A stretch of 9,421 bases of DNA, taken from assembly GCA_002722645.1 (NCBI GenBank), contig PBML01000003.1, forward strand, positions 53,377 to 62,797, in the 5' to 3' direction. The first letter of the stretch is position 1. Every line of letters starts with the position of its first letter. A model generated the notes under the pieces. The model had not been told where the DNA came from and did no database searches. It saw only the letters and a list, made by a program, of their open reading frames with translations. The position numbers and the translations under genes were made by a program. Positions 1 through 6,025 of the stretch are shown in pieces. Source of the DNA: Acidobacteriota bacterium. GTDB lineage: Bacteria > Acidobacteriota > UBA890.

Positions 1-368
1 AGGTACATGCCTTTCAGGTTCACATCTAGCATTTCGTCCCACTGCTCTTCAGTCATCTCTTCAACTAGAGAACCTTTCCAAATGCCGGCATTACAAACCA
101 TGATGTCAAGCCCTCCCCAGCGTGCCACACAGGCATCAACAAGTCGTTTGACCTCTGAGGGAACCTGCACATTAGCAGCGCACGCAAACGCATCTCCACC
201 GACTGCTTTAATTTCGGCGACTACGCGCGCGGCCGCCTCTTTTTTGTTCTGATAGTGAACCGCCACAGCTCCACCAGCTTGCGCAACCGCCAAAGCAATA
301 CACCTGCCAATTCCCCTTGAAGCCCCTGTCACGAGGGCTCTCCGCCCCCCAAGATCAATTTGCGTCAT
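1..368 (-). CDS. FabG-like short-chain dehydrogenase/reductase (SDR), C-terminus cut by window edge
   Basis: The N-terminal 122 codons of a classical SDR oxidoreductase are visible; the gene runs off the low-coordinate end. The nucleotide-binding motif TGASRGIG is at residues 14-21, the structural NAG motif at 93-95, and the DVNLKG stretch with the helix-4 Asn at 115-120. The acidic residue usual in the adenine-pocket D-V pair is replaced (AANV, 64-67). The catalytic Tyr-x-x-x-Lys lies outside the window. The ATG at 368 is preceded by a good ribosome-binding sequence (GGAGA), and the gene overlaps the upstream methyltransferase by 14 nt, so they are probably co-translated. The family uses NAD(P)H on alcohols or ketones, including 3-oxoacyl-ACP (FabG). 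The substrate here cannot be read, and I would not call it fabG without the rest of the gene. Confidence 0.88.
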   Translation of the reverse strand, partial: MTQIDLGGRRALVTGASRGIGRCIALAVAQAGGAVAVHYQNKKEAAARVVAEIKAVGGDAFACAANVQVPSEVKRLVDACVARWGGLDIMVCNAGIWKGSLVEEMTEEQWDEMLDVNLKGMY

Positions 369-999
369 GGTCTCTCCGTGTACACGTCACCACTCGCCAG
401 CCTCCAAAAAGCGTGGCGGGCTCGATTCGATCGATTTCAATTCCTGCCTTCTCAAATAGCGACTCCAACGGAAACTCTGCGTGGAAGCCCAGTAACCGAG
501 AGGTGATGCCCGACAGACCGGACCACAGTTTAGCCAAGCGAGGCTTGTTAGGTGAAAAGTGGTTAACAACGACCATTCGTGCACCCGGTCGGCAGACCCG
601 TTGCATGTCCTTCAGTAAGGCAACAGCATCAGGAGCAGCTGAAACAACGAACGCTGCTAAGGCAGCATCGAAGGTGCTATCAGCAAACGGCAAACAAGTG
701 CCATCTCCCTCAACTAGGGCCGCGGTGCGGTCAACCGAGTCTGCGCGCCAACGCATCAGTGCGCGTTCCAGCATTGGGCGGGAAAGGTCTACGCCAACAA
801 GGTGACAACCTTCCGGCAACAACGTTAGCGACAGTCCTGTTCCGACACCAACCTCTATGGCGTAATTATCAGGCTTCAACTCCATACATTCGAACGCTCG
901 GCGACGAGCATTACCAAATAGAAGACCAAATATCCAGTCGTACACTCTTGCCCATCGTGAGTACGCTGACTTCACTGTGGCCACATCCATGGCACTCAT
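355..999 (-). CDS. class I SAM-dependent methyltransferase, PmtA/UbiE-like (possible phospholipid N-methyltransferase)
   Basis: This 214-residue protein is a complete class I methyltransferase. The SAM-binding motif I, EVGVGTG, is at residues 49-55, the acidic end of strand 2 (GVDLS) at 69-73, and a motif-IV-like FADSTFDAALA stretch follows near 125-135. The N-terminal SAYSRWARVYDWIFG segment (11-25) and the EVGVGTGLSL wording resemble bacterial PmtA-type phosphatidylethanolamine N-methyltransferases, which are soluble proteins of about 200 residues that bind the inner membrane. UbiE-type quinone methyltransferases are the main alternative. No transmembrane segment is evident. The ATG at 999 overlaps the stop of the upstream hydrolase gene in an ATGA arrangement, which indicates translational coupling; a second ATG three codons in is possible. 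The fold is certain, and the substrate is inferred from local similarity only. Confidence 0.85.
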   Translation of the reverse strand: MSAMDVATVKSAYSRWARVYDWIFGLLFGNARRRAFECMELKPDNYAIEVGVGTGLSLTLLPEGCHLVGVDLSRPMLERALMRWRADSVDRTAALVEGDGTCLPFADSTFDAALAAFVVSAAPDAVALLKDMQRVCRPGARMVVVNHFSPNKPRLAKLWSGLSGITSRLLGFHAEFPLESLFEKAGIEIDRIEPATLFGGWRVVTCTRRDHDAN

Positions 1000-1814
1000 G
1001 CTCCACGCTTACCACCGCCCGAAAAAATCCATCTCATCCCATCCATGGCAAGGTCGACAGGTCGTCCAAATGTAGCCTGAGCCTCTAACTGGCATTCCTT
1101 TAAGATGTTTTCATCCCGGGCCCCCAAATGCATAAGAACCAATTTCCGAACTCCAGCCTCAGCTGCCACAATGCCGGCCTCGCGGGCACTAGAGTGACCA
1201 CCCGAGAAGGCCTCGCGTAAGCGGTGCGGTCCTCCACAATCATGCAACAAAATATCGGCACCAGTCGCTAACCGAGTCACAGAAGCACAAGGCCGCGTAT
1301 CGGATGAGTAGCAAACCGCCGCTGCTTCCGTTTCAAACCGGAGGGCGATCGTATCGCACGTGTGGGCAACCCCAGTGGCCGTAATTCGGAGACTAGGTAC
1401 CCGGAGGAGTTCGCTCTGCCCGGCCGCTGATATCTCGGTCAAACGAATAGCCGGATACCAGTCGTCGGTCAGTTCATGGACCGCCACCATCTCCGCAACG
1501 GTAGCCAACGTTTGGGCCGGGGCCAGCAAGTTGATTTCCTCGACTCGCCCTTCAATTCCCATCGCGTGGACCAGGTGCGGGACCCCATACACATGGTCGA
1601 TATGTTTGTGGGTCAAGATCAAGCGACGAAGTAAATCCATGGACAACCCACGGGCTTCCAACTTGTGAACAATAGAGCCCGGACACTCGATCGCAGTCCA
1701 CCCTTCCGCCGCACCAACCAACAAGCTACTGGTGTCCCGAGATGAAGTTGGGTAACCACTGCCGGCACCCAGTATCTCCACAACCAGGTCCCCTGGAGTT
1801 ACCGACACAAGCAT
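996..1814 (-). CDS. RNase Z-like metallo-beta-lactamase-fold hydrolase lacking the exosite arm
   Basis: The 272-residue product has the full zinc-ligand set of the RNase Z/ElaC branch of the MBL fold: THKHIDH at 68-74 (H69, H71, D73, H74), H151, D172 in SSDTRP, and H229 in the LMHLGAR strand. The N-terminal LGAGSGYPTSSRDTSS (15-30) matches the RNase Z opening, and LLHDCGG...GHSSAREAG (189-214) matches its HEAT...HST region. Only about 20 residues separate H151 from D172, where true tRNase Z proteins carry a long protruding tRNA-binding arm. A phosphodiesterase acting on a smaller substrate is therefore more likely than tRNA 3'-end maturation. I chose the ATG at 1814. A TTG at 1826 would add four residues and overlap the upstream stop by 8 nt, and a GTG about 11 codons further in is also possible. 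The gene sits inside the ligase-hydrolase-methyltransferase-SDR block. Confidence 0.87.
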   Translation of the reverse strand: MLVSVTPGDLVVEILGAGSGYPTSSRDTSSLLVGAAEGWTAIECPGSIVHKLEARGLSMDLLRRLILTHKHIDHVYGVPHLVHAMGIEGRVEEINLLAPAQTLATVAEMVAVHELTDDWYPAIRLTEISAAGQSELLRVPSLRITATGVAHTCDTIALRFETEAAAVCYSSDTRPCASVTRLATGADILLHDCGGPHRLREAFSGGHSSAREAGIVAAEAGVRKLVLMHLGARDENILKECQLEAQATFGRPVDLAMDGMRWIFSGGGKRGA

Positions 1815-1818
1815 AGCC

Positions 1819-2970
1819 CTACCCAAGTGAATCTAAACCCGGCTGCCGAATCCCCTTCTCCACGGCCTCTCGAAGCAAGCGGTGCTGCAATTTTCTCAAG
1901 TCGCCACCTTCTTCTGCCAAAGCTGCCCTTTGAGCCGCAGCGCCGTTTCCAAGCTGAAGAATTTCAGAGACAATATCTAGATATCCGGTGGTGCCCAACT
2001 TCGTTGCCGCGGGCCATGCAACCTCAACCATACGCTCCACTAGTGCAGGCATCGAGACAACTTCTGAGGTCTCGGCATCGATAACGTCCGCACTCAAACC
2101 AAAGCGCATCCCTTTCCAACGAAGATCTTCCAAGTAAGCGCCGGGCAAGTAAGGCTCTGGTTTACCAGCACGATGTGCGTCGCCGTATGCGACAACCAGA
2201 GCCTGCACCAAGGCAACAATGGCGGCCGTCCGGGGCACAGAGATCTGAACATCGCAAGCACGAAATTCAACGGTACCGTACTCGGGATGTACTCTTACGT
2301 TCCACCATATCTGCCGGGGCTTCGTAATAGCTGACGCGGCAATTAATGCATCCATCTGGGCAGCAAACTCCTCGTAGCTTCTTAGCTTCGGCGGTATTCC
2401 TGCGCGAGGGAAGGCCCCGAAGGCATATACGCGCGCGGCGTCCCAACCAGTGTCAACTCCATCCAAATATGGTGAATTAGCGGCCAGAGCGATCAGCGGG
2501 CCGATCCACAGTCGCATACGATTCGCGACGTAGACAGCACGCTCGGCGTCGTCAACGCCAATGTGCACATGAAGCCCAAACGTGATGTTTCGCTGAGCTA
2601 CATACCCCAGTTGCTCTCTGACCCATTGGTAGTCCGGCGTGCTCACAAAACGCTGCTGGTGCGGGTCGGCGTACGGATGCGTACCAGTCATTCCTAAAGT
2701 GCACGCTGACAACTCTGCCAATGCCTGAACCTGGCGTCGCTTATCAACGAGGTCTTCAATTCCTTCCTCAACGGATTCGGAAATCTTGGTATTGGCCTCA
2801 ATGAGCGTCAATAAAAGATCGTAGCTTAGATGTTTACGTAACTCTGGGCCCGCCGACGCCATAATCTCGTCAGCCTTAGGGACCAGATCGCCGCTCTCCA
2901 AGTCGCAGAGTTGAAACTCTTCCTCAATCCCGATGGTTGGCAGCGGACTAGGCTCAAATCCAATAGGCAT
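1819..2970 (-). CDS. ybdK: GCS2-family carboxylate-amine ligase (YbdK-type, putative glutamate-cysteine ligase 2)
   Basis: The 383-residue protein has the length and motifs of the YbdK/GCS2 family. Seen directly are TIGIEEEFQL (12-21) with its acidic metal- and ATP-binding residues, GTHP (96-99), the LHVHIGV strand (133-139), and the WNVRVHPEYGTVEFR signature (223-237). The family forms an amide bond between a carboxylate, typically the gamma-carboxyl of glutamate, and an amine with ATP. E. coli YbdK has only weak glutamate-cysteine ligase activity, so its real substrate is open. No glutathione synthetase gene is nearby, which argues against assuming glutathione synthesis. The ATG at 2970 is the first gene after an 80-bp gap, so it may begin a new transcription unit. 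Its stop lies a few bases from the next start, coupling it to the MBL-fold hydrolase. The family call is firm and the substrate unknown. Confidence 0.9.
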   Translation of the reverse strand: MPIGFEPSPLPTIGIEEEFQLCDLESGDLVPKADEIMASAGPELRKHLSYDLLLTLIEANTKISESVEEGIEDLVDKRRQVQALAELSACTLGMTGTHPYADPHQQRFVSTPDYQWVREQLGYVAQRNITFGLHVHIGVDDAERAVYVANRMRLWIGPLIALAANSPYLDGVDTGWDAARVYAFGAFPRAGIPPKLRSYEEFAAQMDALIAASAITKPRQIWWNVRVHPEYGTVEFRACDVQISVPRTAAIVALVQALVVAYGDAHRAGKPEPYLPGAYLEDLRWKGMRFGLSADVIDAETSEVVSMPALVERMVEVAWPAATKLGTTGYLDIVSEILQLGNGAAAQRAALAEEGGDLRKLQHRLLREAVEKGIRQPGLDSLG

Positions 2971-2987
2971 CTATGGTGCTCGCGGAC

Positions 2988-3016
2988 GATATAACAGGGA
3001 CAAGCGATCTTACCAA
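2988..3016 (-). promoter_or_regulatory. weak sigma70-like promoter candidate ahead of the GCS2 gene
   Basis: In the only intergenic gap, the minus strand reads TTGGTA (3016-3011), 17 nt, then TATATC (2993-2988); each hexamer matches consensus at four of six positions. Initiation would fall near 2981, giving a leader of only about 11 nt before the ATG at 2970. The spacing is ideal but the match is modest, and such matches occur by chance. I saw no convincing hairpin terminator between the two genes, so read-through from the lipid A block is equally possible. Confidence 0.25.
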
Positions 3017-3050
3017 ACAGCCGAGCACAGTTCTGAAACAACCATGCTAC

Positions 3051-3983
3051 TCATTTTACGCGGGCTTCAATTGCATTGAGAATATCGAGTGCCGTGGCCA
3101 GCGCCTGTCTCGCCGACTTCCCGTCAGCACGTGGGCTAGTTCGGCTTGTACAAGAGTTAACAAAGTCCATTAGCTGCCGAATTAACGGATCATCCCCGGA
3201 TGCATCGATGCTATCTGTCTCAATCCCACTCGGTTTTCCGCCTGCCCATGACAAACGGTATTCCTCTACCGTCTGCGCCGCATAATCGACCGAGAGATAG
3301 CTCGCGGGCTGAAAGACACGTACCTTACGGCTGCGATTGACACTTACCCGGCTAGCTGTGAGATTGGCGATGCAACCACCGGCAAATTCTAGGCGAGCGT
3401 TGGCGAAATCGATTGCTTCCGTGAGTATCGGCACCCCGACTCCACGTATATCCACCACTTTATCGTCCACAAGCCAATGTACGATGTCTATGTCATGGAT
3501 CATTAAGTCAAGCACAACATCGGTCTCAAGGCCTCGTGGTGCTAGCGAACCTAGCCTGTCGACCTCGATAAAACCTGGACTCCCCCCGACCCGGTCCGCA
3601 AGAGCCTCAACTGCTGGGTTGTATCGTTCAATATGGCCAACCTGGAGAATCCGGCCTTCTTGTTGCGCCATGGTGATCAGGCTATCTGCCTGATCGAGCG
3701 ACACGGCGATCGGCTTCTCGATCAGGACGTCGCAGCCAGCTTCCAAGCAGCGCAACCCAACCAAATGATGGTCAGGTGTCGGAACCGCGACCGTGACCGC
3801 GTCTACACGGCTCAGCAGCGCATCAAGTTCGGAAAAACAATGAACCTGATACCGTCCTGCAACCTCCCTGGCACGTTCCAAATCGATGTCGTAAAGGCCA
3901 ACTAACTCACAATCATCGAGTCCTGAATAGCCGCGAACATGGAGCGTCCCCATGGCCCCGACGCCTACAACCCCTACTCGCAT
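3051..3983 (-). CDS. Gfo/Idh/MocA-family NAD(P)-dependent sugar-nucleotide dehydrogenase, candidate GnnA
   Basis: The 310-residue protein begins with a Rossmann motif GVGAMG (7-12) and carries the family's EKP motif (88-91, LIEKP). It also has GHIERYNPAV (116-125) and DLMIHDIDIV (159-168), with the His and Asp expected in the active site. The ERYNPAV and HDIDIV stretches are typical of the UDP-sugar 3-dehydrogenase branch (GnnA/WlbA-like) rather than inositol dehydrogenases. Its ATG lies inside the end of lpxI (10-nt overlap, ATGCGAGTAG) with purine-rich sequence just upstream, so it is translated with the lipid A genes. In Acidithiobacillus and Leptospira, GnnA oxidises the 3-hydroxyl of UDP-GlcNAc and GnnB transaminates the product, giving amide-linked acyl chains on lipid A. 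That role is inferred from position and motifs; no gnnB is in view, so I leave the symbol blank. Another UDP-sugar oxidation is the alternative. Confidence 0.88.
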   Translation of the reverse strand: MRVGVVGVGAMGTLHVRGYSGLDDCELVGLYDIDLERAREVAGRYQVHCFSELDALLSRVDAVTVAVPTPDHHLVGLRCLEAGCDVLIEKPIAVSLDQADSLITMAQQEGRILQVGHIERYNPAVEALADRVGGSPGFIEVDRLGSLAPRGLETDVVLDLMIHDIDIVHWLVDDKVVDIRGVGVPILTEAIDFANARLEFAGGCIANLTASRVSVNRSRKVRVFQPASYLSVDYAAQTVEEYRLSWAGGKPSGIETDSIDASGDDPLIRQLMDFVNSCTSRTSPRADGKSARQALATALDILNAIEARVK

Positions 3984-4819
3984 ACCTTGCCCTGTTTGCT
4001 GGCCACGACCGCGATGTCAGCGGAATCCGCTTCTCGACAGAACTGCTGGGCGTCTAGTAGAACAGTAAGGTTAGCTTCGATACAGAGTGCTGATGCCCCG
4101 CTAGCGACCATAGCTGAAACGGTAGAAGCACCTACTACCGGCACATCAAAGCGAAGGTCTTGGCCCGGCTTCCCGACCTTTATAAGAACGGCCCCATCCC
4201 CCGCTAAGTCACGAGCTCGAAGCAGACACTCGTCTGTCCCCTCCATCGCTTCAACGGCGACGACGGCCCGATCCTTTACAACAACGGATTGGCCAATGTC
4301 TAGAGCGCCAAGCTGCTTGGCAACCATCCAGCCGTGAGCAATATCTTCTTTCTCGCGCTCGTCGGGAGTACGTCGCGTAAGGGTCCCCTCATTGACGATG
4401 TAATGTTGTAAAAAATCGGTGGATTTAAGTAGCTCGATACCCGCACCTGACAGCAGTTTAACAACCGCATTGATCAAAGCGTCAGTATGCCGTATTGGCA
4501 CGGAGGCCAGCACGCTCTTAAGTCCTTCATCCGCTTCAGCATCATATATCCGCTTTTGCTCTACCTTGCCGGCCATTACCGCCTGTTTAATGCCGCCCGA
4601 GCGGAACTTTCCAAGTAGGCCGAGGAATCCACTAACGTCGCCCCACTTGAGCCAGTGAACCTCGTCGACAACATCGCCGATTGCCGGTTCGGTAACTCCA
4701 TCTATGGCAATGGCAATAACCGTGCGGCCCAGAGATTGCGCCTCGGCCGCCACCACGCAGGGCATCTGCGTGCTGCCGGCGATCAGCGCCAGAGAATCAC
4801 TTGACGATGCCGTGCTCAC
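3974..4819 (-). CDS. lpxI: UDP-2,3-diacylglucosamine pyrophosphatase LpxI
   Basis: LpxI hydrolyses UDP-2,3-diacylglucosamine to 2,3-diacylglucosamine 1-phosphate and UMP at the cytoplasmic membrane, replacing LpxH. From the GTG at 4819 the protein has 281 residues, about the usual length. LIAGSTQMP (12-20) corresponds to the N-terminal LIAGxGxLP of the family, AMEGTDE (191-197) to its EGTD motif, and KPGQDLRFDVP (217-227) holds two aspartates (221 and 225) in the conserved region that contains the essential Asp of Caulobacter LpxI. The glycine-rich loop is unusual: S-T-Q-M replaces the common G-G-x-L. The frame stays open upstream to a GTG at 4873, but those codons lie inside lpxA and encode nothing LpxI-like, so the start at 4819 (23-nt overlap with lpxA) is preferred. 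The gene overlaps the downstream dehydrogenase by 10 nt. Confidence 0.93.
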   Translation of the reverse strand: MSTASSSDSLALIAGSTQMPCVVAAEAQSLGRTVIAIAIDGVTEPAIGDVVDEVHWLKWGDVSGFLGLLGKFRSGGIKQAVMAGKVEQKRIYDAEADEGLKSVLASVPIRHTDALINAVVKLLSGAGIELLKSTDFLQHYIVNEGTLTRRTPDEREKEDIAHGWMVAKQLGALDIGQSVVVKDRAVVAVEAMEGTDECLLRARDLAGDGAVLIKVGKPGQDLRFDVPVVGASTVSAMVASGASALCIEANLTVLLDAQQFCREADSADIAVVASKQGKVCE

Positions 4820-5576
4820 TGTTCCGCACGAACTCGACCAACGCTGCAACCTCGGGCGACTCGAAATCTTCACCGCTGATCATCTCGAGGGCTTGCGTGG
4901 TGTTGAGATTGCTCCGAAAAAGAAGTCGAAATGCACGTTTGAGTTCCCCGATCGCGCCTGCTGAGAAGCCTCGTCGCTTCAAGCCAACAATATTCAGACC
5001 AAATACCTGGCAGTGGTTGCCCTGTACCGTACAGTAAGGCACCACGTCCTTAGTAGCTCCTGCGTAGGCAGCAACGAAGGCGTGTTGACCTACCCGGCGG
5101 AATTGCTCGACGCCGGAGAACGCTCCAACGTTAACCCAATCTTCAATGATTACGTGGCCCGCTAAAGTAGCAGCATTTCCAAAAATGACATGGTCCCCAA
5201 TGATGCAATCGTGAGCCAGGTGGCAATAGGCCATAAATAAATTGTCGGAACCCACCTGGGTAACGCCACCACCACCCTCTGTTCCAACGTTTGCGGTGAC
5301 GAATTCCCGAAACACGTTCCGGTCGCCAGCAACAAGGTAAGAAATTTCGCCGTGATACTTAAGATCCTGCGGAATAGTTCCAATACATGCATGCGGAAAA
5401 ACTTCGCAATCTTCCCCTAGCGTCGTATGCCCCTCGACTACCGCATGTGCGCCGACCTTTGTTCCACTACCGAGCGTCACATGCTTACCGACGGTCGCGT
5501 AGGGTCCAATCAATACACCGTCACCCAGAGTCGCGCCGTCTTCGATCACGGCAGTTGAATGGCACAATGATGTCAT
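4797..5576 (-). CDS. lpxA: acyl-ACP--UDP-N-acetylglucosamine O-acyltransferase LpxA
   Basis: LpxA performs the first step of lipid A synthesis, moving a 3-hydroxyacyl chain from ACP to the 3-position of UDP-GlcNAc (or its 3-amino analogue) in the cytoplasm. The 259-residue length is normal. Hexapeptide repeats forming the left-handed beta-helix run from about residue 10 to 185, followed by the helical C-terminal domain (NIVGLKRRGFS, from about 195). The catalytic His is H122 in HLAHDC, equivalent to E. coli H125; H119 and H141 match E. coli H122 and H144. The usual VHQF motif reads VEQF, so E157 replaces E. coli H160, and the hydrocarbon-ruler position (E. coli G173) is A170. The ATG overlaps the fabZ stop as ATGA, with AGGTGG a few bases upstream. 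Confidence 0.97.
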   Translation of the reverse strand: MTSLCHSTAVIEDGATLGDGVLIGPYATVGKHVTLGSGTKVGAHAVVEGHTTLGEDCEVFPHACIGTIPQDLKYHGEISYLVAGDRNVFREFVTANVGTEGGGGVTQVGSDNLFMAYCHLAHDCIIGDHVIFGNAATLAGHVIIEDWVNVGAFSGVEQFRRVGQHAFVAAYAGATKDVVPYCTVQGNHCQVFGLNIVGLKRRGFSAGAIGELKRAFRLLFRSNLNTTQALEMISGEDFESPEVAALVEFVRNSEHGIVK

Positions 5577-6025
5577 TCGCCACCTATCTCAGGCACTTCG
5601 ACCAATACAGAGAACAAGGTGGCTTCCGCGGCAAGCTCTCCGTCTACCGTCGCACGTGCGTGCACCTGGCAACTCTTCCGTCGAACTCGCAGAACCTCGA
5701 CTTCACACCGAAGCTCGTCACCCGGAACTACTGGGCGACGAAACCTGACTTTGTCAGCACCTGCGAAATACACGAAGTGGCCAGCAGTCATCTCTTCTTC
5801 AGCCAAGAAAAGGACGGCAGCAACCTGTCCCATCGCCTCAAGGATCAGTACCCCCGGCATGACAGGATTACCCGGGAAATGGCCCTGGAAAAACGGTTCG
5901 TTGATCGTTACGTTCTTGATCCCAACAATACGCTGTCGTGGTTCCATCTCTTCGATACGATCGACGAAAAGGAACGGATAGCGGTGCGGGAGAATCTCGA
6001 GAATGCGACGAATATCGGCGCTCAC
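5573..6025 (-). CDS. fabZ: 3-hydroxyacyl-ACP dehydratase FabZ
   Basis: FabZ dehydrates 3-hydroxyacyl-ACP in type II fatty acid synthesis and competes with LpxA and LpxD for the same hydroxyacyl-ACP pool, which explains its place between their genes. From the GTG at 6025 the protein has 150 residues, the normal size. The opening ILPHRYPFLFVDRI is at 11-24. The hot-dog-fold active site is FFQGHFPGNPVMPG (45-58) with catalytic H49, followed by LEAMGQ with E63. The frame is open further upstream, but that part is the antisense-free shadow of lpxD and carries no FabZ sequence. The GTG overlaps the lpxD stop as GTGA and sits behind a strong ribosome-binding sequence formed by the Glu codons at the end of lpxD. 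Confidence 0.97.
   Translation of the reverse strand: MSADIRRILEILPHRYPFLFVDRIEEMEPRQRIVGIKNVTINEPFFQGHFPGNPVMPGVLILEAMGQVAAVLFLAEEEMTAGHFVYFAGADKVRFRRPVVPGDELRCEVEVLRVRRKSCQVHARATVDGELAAEATLFSVLVEVPEIGGE

Noticed and set aside
317..1088. Long plus-strand open frames (317-805, 579-1088)
   Set aside because: They lie antisense to the methyltransferase and MBL-fold genes, encode low-complexity Ser/Arg/Pro/Thr-rich or otherwise featureless sequence, and match no family; the minus strand carries clear motifs.
2976..3028. Inverted GTGCTC/GAGCAC pair in the intergenic gap as a terminator or operator
   Set aside because: The six-base arms are separated by about 41 nt and no T-run follows, so it is not a plausible rho-independent terminator and is within chance expectation.
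4820..4873. N-terminal extension of LpxI to a GTG at 4873
   Set aside because: The added 18 residues are read from lpxA codons in another frame and do not resemble LpxI, whose conserved start (LIAG) follows closely after the GTG at 4819.
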